Source of the DNA: Oscarella lobularis
Taxonomy: Eukaryota; Porifera; Homoscleromorpha; Homosclerophorida; Oscarellidae
Reading direction: 5' to 3'
Length of the DNA stretch: 64,000 nucleotides
Assembly (NCBI RefSeq): GCF_947507565.1
Contig: NC_089189.1
Span: 1 to 64,000 of the forward strand
The position numbers were made by a program, and so were the translations under genes. The first letter of the stretch is position 1. The number at the start of each line of letters is the position of its first letter. This document shows positions 21,230 through 37,862 of the stretch, piece by piece. A model generated the notes under the pieces. The model searched no databases, was not told the origin of the DNA, and saw only the letters and a program-made list of their open reading frames with translations.

Positions 21230-24200
21230 GTTATTGATTTTTTTTCCATCTTATGATCTAGATCCGTCGTTTGTTACTCGAGATGGCTGGGCCATTGATC
21301 CATTTGGACACAGTCCTACGATGGCTTACATTCTTAAGAGAATGGATTTTGATTTCATGCTCATCCAACGAGTTCATTACAGCGTCAAAAAATATCTGGC
21401 ACAGAAACAAAATTTTGAATTTCAATGGAGACAAAACTGGGGTAGGTTTATACTGGAAAATGCAAATAGAGACCCTTAGAAATAGTCAAGGAAGGAAAGT
21501 AGACTATAGAAATAGTCTGGGAAGGAAAGTAGACTATAGAAATAGTCGAGGAAGGAAAGTAGACTATAGAAATAGTCGAGGAAGGAAAGTAGACTATAGA
21601 AATAGTCGAGGAAGGAAAGTAGACTATAGAAATAGTCGAGGAAGGAAAGTAGACTATAGAAATAGAGTCTGGGAGGGAAAGTAGACTATAGAAATAGTGT
21701 ATGGAAGAAAAGAGGCCTATAGTGAATAGATCGTTTTGTAGGCACTACAGATTAAATAATTAATTCCTAATCAATATTTAGATCACTCTTCTTCAACGGA
21801 CATGTTTTGTCACATGATGCCTTTTTACAGCTACGACATTCCACACACGTGTGGCCCAGATCCAAAAGCGAGAACAAGTTTCTTCTAATTTCTCAATTTT
21901 ATTTAATAGAACTTATTTAGATTTGCTGTCAATTCGACTTTAGACGACTTCCGGGAGGGGGAATGAGTTGCCCATGGAGAATTGCACCCGTTCCAATCAC
22001 AGATGGAAATGTAGCAGAACGGTATGATAATCATTATAATGATGATGATGATATTATTGTATATTTTCTCTTAGAGCTTCTATGCTTGTTGACCAATACA
22101 GAAAAAAGGCTCAACTATACAAGACAAACTCTCTACTCATTCCCCTTGGCGACGATTTTCGCTATGACGTCGCTTTGGGAGCACAACGTCAATTTTCAAA
22201 TTATGAGGTTTTATTAATTAATTAATTAATTAATTAATTAATTAATATTTGTTATATGTGTGTATAGGCTCTCTTTCGTCATATTAATAATAACCCGGAA
22301 ATGCGTGCTAAAATTCAATGGGGAACGTTGTCAGATTATTTTAAATCTGTTCAAGAAGACATGGCAGGTACCACTCCACTCCAGAGAAAGAATAAGTTTG
22401 TGAGTCAATAAAGAATTTCTTTTTTAGCTGGGTCTTTTCCAAAATTGTCTGGCGACTTCTATACTTATGCAGACAGGGAAAGTCACTATTGGAGCGGATA
22501 TTACACGTCCAGACCTTTCTACAAGAATTTTGATAGAACTCTTGAATCGACTTTGAGATCAGCTGAAATTCTTCTCTCGTTTGCAACAAGAGAATCGCAT
22601 CATCAGTCAAAGGCATCGTCCTTTCCTTCTGCCTCACTCTTTGACCTAATCACAGGCGCGAGGAGAAATTTGGGACTTTTTCAGCATCACGACGCCGTCA
22701 CGGGAACGGCAAAAGCTGCCGTTGTCATTGACTACGGAAACAAGTCAGTGCACACCAACAATTATCTAACTATAATTATTTATTTATTTATCCTATAGGC
22801 TTCTCAGTGCGCTCAATGGAGCGCATAACGTTATCAAGCAATCAGCACAATTTCTTTTGGCTAAAGACAAGTCGTCCTTCTTAGACTCGTTACATTTTGA
22901 AATGGTAAAATAGATAATCTTCTCTTTATATACGTAACTCTACTCTTATCTTTTCTTAGGGGGACGTGAGAGAGTTTCAAGACTCTTTGCAAGAGTCAAG
23001 AACAATTCAAATTTCAGAATCTCCACAGTACAAAGATTTATTTTTAGAGTATATGACGTCATCTCTCTCTCTGTATCATCTCTAGAGCTGTCTACTTTTA
23101 CAATTCGTTGGAGCAAAAACGCAACCAAGTTGTTTGTCTTCAAATTTCCGATTTTCACGCTATTGTACCAAAGAAAGTAGAAGAATTCAATTTTTTAACC
23201 TTAATTTTTATTTAGGTAAAATGTGAAAAAATGAATCCTATTCAGAGTCAAGTCAATCTGGTTTGGACCACTCCAAATTCTGTATCAAAAGATAAATACG
23301 AAGTAGAGCTCTAACTAATTAATTAGACATCGATTATTATGGATGATGATGATGATGATGTATCTATAGATTTGCTTTCCAGTTGAAGTTGCTGCCTTTG
23401 GATTTCAAGTCTATTATCTTACTAAAGATTCTGGTGACCTATGGAAGCAGTACACTCATCCCTCCACCGTTTCCATATACAAAGGGACAACGGACATTCA
23501 AAAACCGTATAAGAATATCTTAGATGAATATTCTGAGAGTAGACCTGATCCATTTTAGAGCTGAGTTTGACATTACCAGTCAGCAAGGTTCTATCAACAT
23601 AAAGAACGACTTTTTGAGTGCGTCTTTCTCCAAAAACCAAGGACTAATTGAAGTAAAGGACAATGAATTAATTTTCCTCTATACATATTATTAACTTCTA
23701 GAAGCTCGTTAGACGAGAAAAGGATTCCGTTCACATTGGCATGCAATTTTTGACGTACGGAACGACAAATGCAAAAGACCGAAGTGGCGCCTATCTCTTT
23801 CTTCCGGACGGACCAGCCAGAGTACGGCGGCAGAAATAATTAATAAATTAATAGAAGCTTGTATAGGCGGTTCAAGAAGATGCAACATCAATTCGTCTCT
23901 CAAGTGGAATCCTTGTTCGTATTTCTAGATAACCAAATATGGGGTACATTTAATGTCTTTAAGGTTGAGAGTGTCGTCGCTCAATTGCCCTATGTAACAC
24001 AGACTACTCGTCTTATTCAATCATCTGGCACGTAGACAACAGTAAAATAGAGAGAGAGGATTAATTAATTAATTATTGATTTAGGTCTTGACGGATTTAG
24101 CCTTCATCTTCATAATCGCGTAGACATACGAGAAACGCATAATTTTGAACTGGTCATGAGAATGAACAGCGCTATTCAGAATTCAAACCGAGTCTTCTAC

Positions 24201-25096
24201 ACGGATCTAAATGGATTTCAGGTATGTAAAAATCAATAATTGCATTGCATTGATTAATTTCTTTTTGGTCAGATCCAAAGACGTCAAACACTGGATAAAC
24301 TTCCTCTTCAAGCCAATTTCTACCCAATGCCATCAATGGCTTTTATTCAAGACAATTCGGCTCGTCTCACTCTCCTATCAAAGCAGCCTCTAGGCTTTTC
24401 TTCACTAGAAACAGGTACTACGTCATCATGTAGGAGGGGTAGATCGTACGTTCAGTGTATTTTAGGCTATATGGAAGTCGTTCTTGATCGGCGTCTTATG
24501 CAGGACGATTCGCGAGGTTTAGGTGAAGGCGTAAAGGACAACAAAATCACCGCCTCCAATTTCTTACTTCTTCTCGAACACTCGACTTTGCCACCGAATC
24601 CTGGCCAGCAAACCCTTCCTACTCAATATCCAAGCCTATTGGCTCATCTCTCGCAAATGCGTCTCATGCATTCGATTACCAATTTGCTACTTCGTCAGCC
24701 CAGCGAATCGTCGCTCTTTATGCCTTCTCTTAGTCTCGCTAATTCTCTTCCTTGTGACGTTCACATGTTGAATTTGAGATTGATGAATAATCAAAAGACG
24801 ACCACTTCAGGCCTTTTGCTACATCGAAAGGGATACGACTGTCGATATCCTCTCATTCAACGCGACGAATGTTCTTTCTCGCGAGGAAAAGTGGGTCACG
24901 TGTGTATGTGTAAAATAAAAAGTCCATTCTACTTACGTAATTTTAGATTTTACTTGGGAAAATATTCCATAACTCTATTCAATCGATCGTTGCAACGTCA
25001 TTGTCCTTAGCAAAAGAAAAGGAAGAAGTTATTGGAGAGGATCGTGCCGTTCATATCGATCCAATGGAAATCAACGCTTACAAAGTCACGTGGTGA
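20142..25096 (+). CDS. MAN2A: Golgi alpha-mannosidase II (GH38)
   Basis: Twenty-three exons join in frame to 1,145 residues, the normal size for MAN2A1/MAN2A2. N-terminus: short cytosolic tail, signal anchor [19 protein letters not shown], then a stem with a coiled coil (exon 2). GH38 catalytic motifs: [16 protein letters not shown] (zinc-binding His and Asp), [26 protein letters not shown] (nucleophile Asp), [38 protein letters not shown] and [15 protein letters not shown]. The C-terminal part has [20 protein letters not shown] and [16 protein letters not shown]. The enzyme trims GlcNAcMan5GlcNAc2 to Man3 in the medial Golgi, committing N-glycans to complex forms. Two introns need GC donors (after 21867 and after 24027). 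Met codons at 20142 and 20190 are both possible starts. Confidence 0.96.
21475..21735. repeat. 30-bp minisatellite in mannosidase intron
   Basis: About eight copies of a unit containing GAAATAGTCGAGGAAGGAAA in intron 5. The last copies switch to ATAGTGTATGGAAGAAAAGA, very close to the unit at 3.8-4.0 kb. Confidence 0.93.
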
Positions 25097-25183
25097 GCCC
25101 TTTAATATTATAATACAACCAGGGGGAGGAAAGGGTTTTTTGCACACACATAATTTAATTAAAAATCGACGAAGACTCTCTCT

Positions 25184-25674
25184 CTATTCATTTGATTGTT
25201 GTAATAGAGGATCTACTTCGATTTGAAAATCTTCCTCCTTTATTAGTTTTCCATAGCTGAATAATCCCGACTTAGTAGCATCTGAACTCGTCAATTTTCC
25301 GAGTCCGTGCTTATAATTAGCCCGAAAGTGTCCCTCATACTTTGAATTATCGGAAAAGGTCAATAGACCGTATCCCCACTTTGTATCATTGATCCAATCC
25401 CCTTCATATCTAAAACATGATAAGAGGATAGGTGGGGCCCCGGGGCGTGGCTTCTCTACTATAAAATTTACTTTTCTCCTGTCGAATGAACGTAAATTCC
25501 CTTTCCGTGTTTACAATCGTTTTTCCAGTCGCCTTCATAACGATCTCCATTGGCGTAGAAGTAAATACCTTGTCCCTCTCGCTTTCCATTTACCCACCAT
25601 CCATCGTACGTATCTCCATTTGGAGCGCGCACGCAATGTTTTCCCTGCAACGCCGCTGGTGTTGCATTCCCCAT
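25184..25674 (-). CDS. Small MORN-repeat protein
   Basis: Two exons (25472-25674 and 25184-25409) give 142 residues, and the frame runs through the intron. About four to five MORN repeats are seen (YDGWWVNGKREGQGIYFY, YEGDWKNDCKHGKGIYVH, YEGDWINDTKWGYGLLTF, YEGHFRANYKHGLGKL), followed by an acidic C-terminus. The start MGNAT could be N-myristoylated (Gly2), which would suit membrane attachment; that is inference. MORN repeats bind lipids or act as scaffolds. I cannot assign it to a named orthologue. It is convergent with the mannosidase gene (87 nt between stops) and divergent from kappaB-Ras (172 bp between starts). Confidence 0.83.
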
Positions 25675-25846
25675 ACAGTACAGTGCCGCAAAGGAGGAGG
25701 GACGCCCCTATGTGAAGGCGTTCTATAGCCCGTACATTAATACACGTGAGACTGTTTCTCGTCTCGCGTTCCACACGGAACAGGAAGCAGCTCGTCTGCT
25801 AGAGGCTCTGTGCGTGTGCGTGTGCGCGTGCGTGAGTGTTAGGCAG

Positions 25847-26398
25847 ATGCCACACAAGCTCAAGTATCGACTCGTCGTCTTGGGTCGATGTGGCGTTGGC
25901 AAAACGACCGTTTTGGAAACACTCGTTTATCCGGGTCGATCGCCCCGCCCCCTTGCTCCGACGAGCGAGGACATTTACGAGTGTACAATCGAAACGGGAT
26001 CGTCCGATCGAAGTCAAACGGGAGGCGAACGCGTTCACATTTACGATACGGCCGGACAACTGAGCGATAAGATGAAACATCACTATTTGACACTTGCTGA
26101 CGGTTTTCTCTTGATCTATTCGTGTTCGGCTCTAAAAGAATCGTTCGCCTATATCAAGGACATGCGCCAAGACATCGAATCGGCGAGAGGACGGGACATT
26201 CCCATAGTCGTCATGGGAACGAAATTGAAAACGACCGCGACAAGCGCAAATCGTTCGGTGGCGACGTGGGCGCACGCTCAATCTCTATTTCATTACGAGA
26301 CGACATTGGGACATCGACCGAGTCTCATCGAACCTTTCGTCGCCATAACGAATCGTATGGCGCATCCGGGAAAACGATCATATTTGTCTAAGAAATAA
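25847..26398 (+). CDS. NKIRAS: kappaB-Ras-like small GTPase (NKIRAS)
   Basis: A single exon of 183 residues; the start chosen is the ATG directly before the first beta strand (MPHKLKYRLVVLG). Landmarks: P-loop GRCGVGKTT, EDIYECTIET, DTAGQLSDKMKHHY, DGFLLIYSCSALKESF and the C-terminal SLIEPFVAITNRMAHPGKRS, which is typical of kappaB-Ras. Those proteins bind IkappaB-beta and Ral-GAP and restrain NF-kappaB and Ral signalling. Unlike the vertebrate proteins, this one keeps the catalytic Gln in DTAGQ. The usual NKxD base-recognition motif is replaced by GTKLK, so nucleotide selectivity may be changed. There is no C-terminal CAAX box, as in the family. An in-frame extension upstream to 25712 is probably leader sequence. 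Confidence 0.85.
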   Translation: MPHKLKYRLVVLGRCGVGKTTVLETLVYPGRSPRPLAPTSEDIYECTIETGSSDRSQTGGERVHIYDTAGQLSDKMKHHYLTLADGFLLIYSCSALKESFAYIKDMRQDIESARGRDIPIVVMGTKLKTTATSANRSVATWAHAQSLFHYETTLGHRPSLIEPFVAITNRMAHPGKRSYLSKK

Positions 26399-26490
26399 AT
26401 TTTTTCTACCTCTACGTCATTACAGTAGGGTCTCCGATTACGTCATTTCAGGTGACTTGGTCACGTCATGTGATTGCTGCAGGCTGAGTA

Positions 26491-27191
26491 ATGGCACGCG
26501 TTGGCTTGATCGTCGCTCTCTTCGCTCTTTCCTTTGCTCTACTCGGAGCTCGTCTCGCGACGCGCGAGGAAACTCTGTCGGCTTTGCTGGATCTTCTCTC
26601 TCTCCCTCAACCGCTCAGTCGCACGTACAAAGATGATCGTTTGGGATTCGACTACAGCAACTGCGGTGGGCGTGACCTCGCGATCATTGTTCTCCTGACG
26701 TACATGTATGACGTAATCCGTTCTCTTTTACACGCCTAGGAAGTGCGTCGGATCCAATTGTCATTCACAATGCTTCGCTGACCGATCCCATTCCAATTCC
26801 GGGAACAATTAAATTCAGCGTCAATTTCACGTTTGGCGTCGCTCTCGAATCTCCGCTCAAAGCCGATTTGTCAATCAAGAAAAAAGTTCTTGGTCTTTAC
26901 GTTCCTATTCCGTGCCTTGACAACATTGGCAGCTGCACGTACGATGACGTCTGTGCATTAATTCCTTCTACATCGGAATGTCCACCACCTCTAAGCACTT
27001 ACAATATTCCATGTCAATGTCCATTCAAAGCTGCCTCATATGGAATACCACCTTATTCACTCGACATTCCTGAAATCAGTCTTCCAAGTTTTCTCACGAA
27101 TGGTGAATACGAATTGCAAGCAACTCTAACCATGGCAAATGGACAACGTGCTGCATGCTACCAAGCTCATCTTTCTATCGAAGCCTCCTAA
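26491..27191 (+). CDS. GM2A: GM2 ganglioside activator-like protein
   Basis: Two exons (26491-26665, 26740-27191) give 208 residues. The signal peptide is MARVGLIVALFALSFALLGA. The mature ML-type lipid-binding domain shows FDYSNCGG, DPIPIPGTIKFSVNF, the loop PCLDNIGSCTYDDVC, PLSTYNIPCQCPFKAASYGIP and LPSFLTNGEYELQATL, with the disulfide Cys set expected for GM2A. GM2 activator lifts glycolipids out of lysosomal membranes and presents them to beta-hexosaminidase. It lies 193 nt upstream of myosin V on the same strand. Confidence 0.93.
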
Positions 27192-27384
27192 AAAGCAATT
27201 TTGAAAGATGACTACTCGTTCGTTTTTTTTTTTTCTATGTCTGTATCGATCGATCGATCGTCTATTGTCTATTTTTTTGGTTGTCTTGTGTAATACGGGG
27301 GAGTCGATAGTCACGCGTGCGCAAACCTTTGATCGTTCCGGTCGAAAGACGACGAAAAGCCGTCAATAACTGCGCCTTTCGCGC

Positions 27385-34129
<6,745 letters not shown>

Positions 34130-34739
34130 AGGTATCCGTTCTATTGCGCAGTAATATATTGTTTTTGTGTGTGGGGTTACGTCATGACGTACGCGCGCTA
34201 ACGTCGCGAGAAATCTCGTCTCGAACGGACGGGGATAGGACTCGTTACGTCACTACGTGGAGAAAAAAATACATATCTAAACAGTTAGTCGTTTAGTTTT
34301 GTGTTTATTATCCATGATTCGCTCTTTTTAGTATTGCGGGGTGGGTATATGATAATTCCATGACGTCACTTAGCGCAGTACTTGAACGCACGTGGTCGCA
34401 GGAAAACGGCTTGAAAATGACGAAAAACGACTCGATTGTGAACGAAACAGCTCAAGTACGGCACTGTTTTCTTTTTTAATGCATCGACGAACGCTAACCG
34501 CCGTTGCGAAGTCGAGAAAAAGGGAATGTTCGCGCAATCCTTCGAAACGTCGTTATTCGACGTTCGAAAGCACGTTTAGAAGCATTTTATAGCCTTATAG
34601 ATAGCTCTCGTGCGATTTTCATGGCCAAAAAGGAGTCGAACGGCTCCTCATTCCCCTCCCGAATTTCGATCGCTGTTTTCGCCTTAGATTTGTTAGATAG
34701 GGTAGGTCAGCCGATACCGAACGTCTAAACTAATGCTGA

Positions 34740-35470
34740 TTCCTTGTTTGAGACGGTCAGATAGGAGATTTGCGTTAGTGCCGTTTTTCAAAAACCGTGA
34801 ACTATAGTCCATGGTTTTAGTCAAGAATCTCATCTCTTACAACTCCAAATTTTCTACGTCAAACGATAGGACTTTAGTACCTAGTTAATTCCACGATTCT
34901 AAAAATTGTCTATCATACCAATTTTAAGCTTTTTTCGAGAGGCGTGGCTAATATTAATTTGTACCGGAAGTTGGTAATTTTAGTGTGAAATTTGACCCGT
35001 ATGAACTGTCTAACCTCGTAGGATTGTTCTACTAGTAAAGTAGACTAGATCTAGCGCGTTTATTAGGAAATCCGTGAGTTGAGATTTTTAGAGAACCGTG
35101 AGCTATAGTCCATGGTTTTTGGTCAAAAACCGCATCTCCCAGAACGCCACGATTTCTACGTGAAACGATAGAGCTTTAGTACCTAGTTGACTCCACGGTC
35201 TCAAAATTGTCGAGCGCCAATTTTTTGGCATTTTTGAAGGATGTGGCTAACATTAATGCGTACCGGAAGTGGTCTTTTTTCGTGTGAAATTTGACTCGTA
35301 CGAACTGTTTGACCTCGTAGGGTTGTTCTACTAATAAAGCAGAGTAGATCTAGCACGTTTAGTTGGAAATCCGTGAGTTGAGATTTTTAGAGAACCGTGA
35401 GCTATAGTCCATGGTTTTTTGGTCATTTTGGTGACATCTCCGATTCCTAAGATTTCTTTACCAAACAATG
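34740..35470. repeat. Tandem ~300-bp units, about 2.4 copies
   Basis: AACCGTGAACTATAGTCCAT or its one-base variant starts at 34793, 35094 and 35393, so the period is 299-301 bp. Copies are diverged and non-coding. The third copy loses similarity after about 35440. The stretch 34130-34740 shows nothing I can name. Confidence 0.9.
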
Positions 35471-35739
35471 GGGATGGGTTGCCTGTTTGAACTCGCGATA
35501 CCAATAGGACCTCACACCTCCTCAAATTTTGGCTAAAATTGGAATTTTTTGTAGATGCCTATATGAGCACATGGATCAATTCCCTCCTCCTCCACGGCGT
35601 TTTATCAGCTAAATCAAGGTAAATAGGACAATAGATATGAGTGGACTGGTTTGTAATTTTATTTTAGTTGTCTCTCCTCTCCCCAACGGATCAATCCGAC
35701 GATGTTTGGATGAAGAAAGAAGAGGAAGTAGACGAAGCC

Positions 35740-35940
35740 ATCACCCTGGGGACTTGGGTCAAAGTCTCCCTCCTTGTGGGCTGGAGGTTAATCAGCTTCT
35801 CCCCTGGTGACTTGGGTTAAAGTCTCCCTCCTTGTGGGCTGGAGGCTAATGTGCTCTCCCCTGGGGACTTGGGTGAAAGTCTCGCTCCTTGGAGGCTGGA
35901 GGATAATGTGCCTACCCCCTGTGGACTTGGGTTAAAGCTC
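35740..35940. repeat. Four tandem ~58-bp units
   Basis: CCTGGGGACTTGGGT variants at 35745, 35803, 35860 and 35919, each followed by AAAGTCTCCCTCCTT and GGGCTGGAGG. A possible spliced ORF around 35570-35830 is too weak to call. Positions 35940-36675 contain a GAGGAG run near 36020 and nothing else I recognise. Confidence 0.9.
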
Positions 35941-36684
35941 ACTGTGGGGACTGCAGTCTCAGTCTCACCGCTTGGCCAGGAGGTCAAGCGGCAGCGCAGG
36001 ACCAACCAATCAACGAGGACCAAGGAGGAGGAGGAGGAGGAAGGGGAGACGAGAGACGACTTTTAATTTTTTATTATATACATCCGGGATATTACAATAA
36101 AAATTTTGGCCATAGTTTCTCCTACTTTTTCGACCGGAAGCGCACGCGACGCAAAATGACGCACACCATACATAGTGTACGCCATCTCACGTCGCGCGCG
36201 CATGTCCCTAACTACGTACGTGCTCTTGTCTCCATACCCTGGAGATCAAGAGCGAAAAATCATGCAAACTACTGTACGCATGCAATACAACGTGCAAAAA
36301 AAGTTTCTTCGTTCGATGAGCTGCTTTCCTTTGCCACGCGACAGATATCGCTATTAGAAAAGGGAGGGGCCCTCAGCGTAAGTACTGAGAGCTCTGCGAT
36401 CGCGCTAAAGGAACACGTCTATTTATTGAGGAAACAGAGGACTTACGTGCTATGAAATGAAGCAATGAAGAACGACGAACGCTGGATGGATCGTTGAAAG
36501 GACGCTTAGCTTCGATGGAAAGACGCGGAGAAAGCGAGCGCAAGGCTGCGCATGTGCAGCGCGAATCTAGAAAAAAACGTTAGGAGCCTAGAACTTGGAG
36601 TAAATTTCCAAAGCGCACGATCTATAACTTACTTCTTCATGAGCACGCGAGCTCATCAGACGGCGCTTTGGATGTGGCGTAGAG

Positions 36685-37421
36685 GGCAGGACGGAGTTTC
36701 AAACGCGCATGTACGAGTACTAGTGCGTAACAATGGGCGGAGAGCCAATGACGTAACCCTTGTCGCGCACGCGCCTTAAATCAGCCAATGAAGTAAACAT
36801 TTATCGTTCTATCGAGACCCCGTGAAAGAAAAAGATGAGTTCGAATTGTCTAAGCTTGAGATTTGGCAGATCGAAGCTTCAATGAATAAGCTTTGATTTT
36901 AGCCCTGACGTATTTTTAGTTGAGGGGGACGTCAATCGAGAAAAAGCGGTTTGAAAGTTTTAGGACCGCTGAACGCACTACAGGAACCGCACGTTTTCTC
37001 TATAAATAGCTTCAAAATTTTTAAAAATCGTAGGGATTTGTAAATGCGCTCCAAAATGGGCTGAATCGTGCCTCAATCGCGCCTAACGACCCACGATGTT
37101 TCGAATTTTGCCGAAACATGTTAGGTAAAAACAGCGTCTTTTTAGCTTCAAAGCCAAAGAATACTGCCTTTTATTTATACTACTGGCGTTTTCGGAAAGC
37201 TCGGCGACAAAAATGGGAAGTTGTAGACGATACTATTTGTACGAGGGTCCCCGCCCGATGCGCGTTTGTTTCAGTGAAGCAATGCCATATTTGCGCATTT
37301 TCGCCAAAGAAAATGCGCTTGTCAGAGGCTAGATAAGGTAAATTCAGCGCTTTCGGAGAACATTCGAAGGCGGGGAGTAACCCTAACTACAACGCATGCG
37401 TGTTTGAAACTCCGTCCTGCC
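36685..37421. mobile_element. 737-bp non-autonomous DNA transposon (MITE-like)
   Basis: The left end starts GGCAGGACGGAGTTTCAAAC and the right end is its inverse complement (TGTTTGAAACTCCGTCCTGC then C), about 26 of 27 bases paired. Directly outside both ends lies the same 9-bp sequence GGCGTAGAG (36676-36684 and 37422-37430), a clean target-site duplication. No transposase is coded inside. A 9-bp duplication would suit a Mutator-like element and 8 bp a hAT-like one; the superfamily is undecided. Confidence 0.85.
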
Positions 37422-37474
37422 GGCGTAGAGGGCGTAGAGTAGAGTTGCTTCTCCTTTCTTATCGTCGACGGACA

Positions 37475-37714
37475 ATGTCGAGGTATTGGACCTACGTGAC
37501 GCAACGAGAGGCTCAGAAAATCGACGAGGAGCTCTTTAGCGATTACCAATATAGCGTCGATCAACTGATGGAGCTCGCGGGGCTCGGCGTCGCTTCGGTC
37601 GTCCTCAAATGCTTTCCGCGAGATGCTCTGCCTTCGCGTAACGTTCTCGTGTGCTGCGCGCCTGGAAATAACGGCGGAGACGGCCTCGTTGCAGCGCGAC
37701 ATTTGAAGCTTTTC
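37475..37714 (+). pseudogene. NAXE: NAD(P)H-hydrate epimerase, first exon only
   Basis: One 80-codon exon starting [20 protein letters not shown], then [20 protein letters not shown] and [19 protein letters not shown], which is the N-terminal YjeF domain start of NAXE. It ends at a good donor (TTTTC|GTAAGT). The remaining ~150 residues of the domain are not found: the 148 bp up to the convergent pyruvate kinase stop contain no matching exon. NAXE repairs hydrated NAD(P)H. This is most likely a 3'-truncated copy, with the transposon-like element lying 44 bp upstream of its target-site repeat edge. A functional gene with unusually distant exons cannot be fully excluded. Confidence 0.75.
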
Positions 37715-37862
37715 GTAAGTGTCTCATACGCATGCACGCTGATCACGTGGCTTGTCATTGATTCCGTCCCGGATTACGGGCAAACCCTACACTGCAAACA
37801 AACATTTTTTATTTCGTCTGTTCAAAGACAGACTACTACAAGAGCAAAGTGTCACCAGTTCC

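Noticed and set aside
23915-23963. A 10-nt intron in MAN2A (GTATTTCTAG)
   Set aside because: It is too short to splice; the GTTCGT donor at 23915 with the acceptor at 23963 restores frame and family similarity.
35560-35830. Small spliced gene before the 58-bp repeats
   Set aside because: One plausible donor and acceptor exist but the protein would be made of repeat sequence and no homologue is known to me.
37715-37862. A second NAXE exon (stretch [12 protein letters not shown])
   Set aside because: Only a few residues match by chance and no acceptor fits the required phase.
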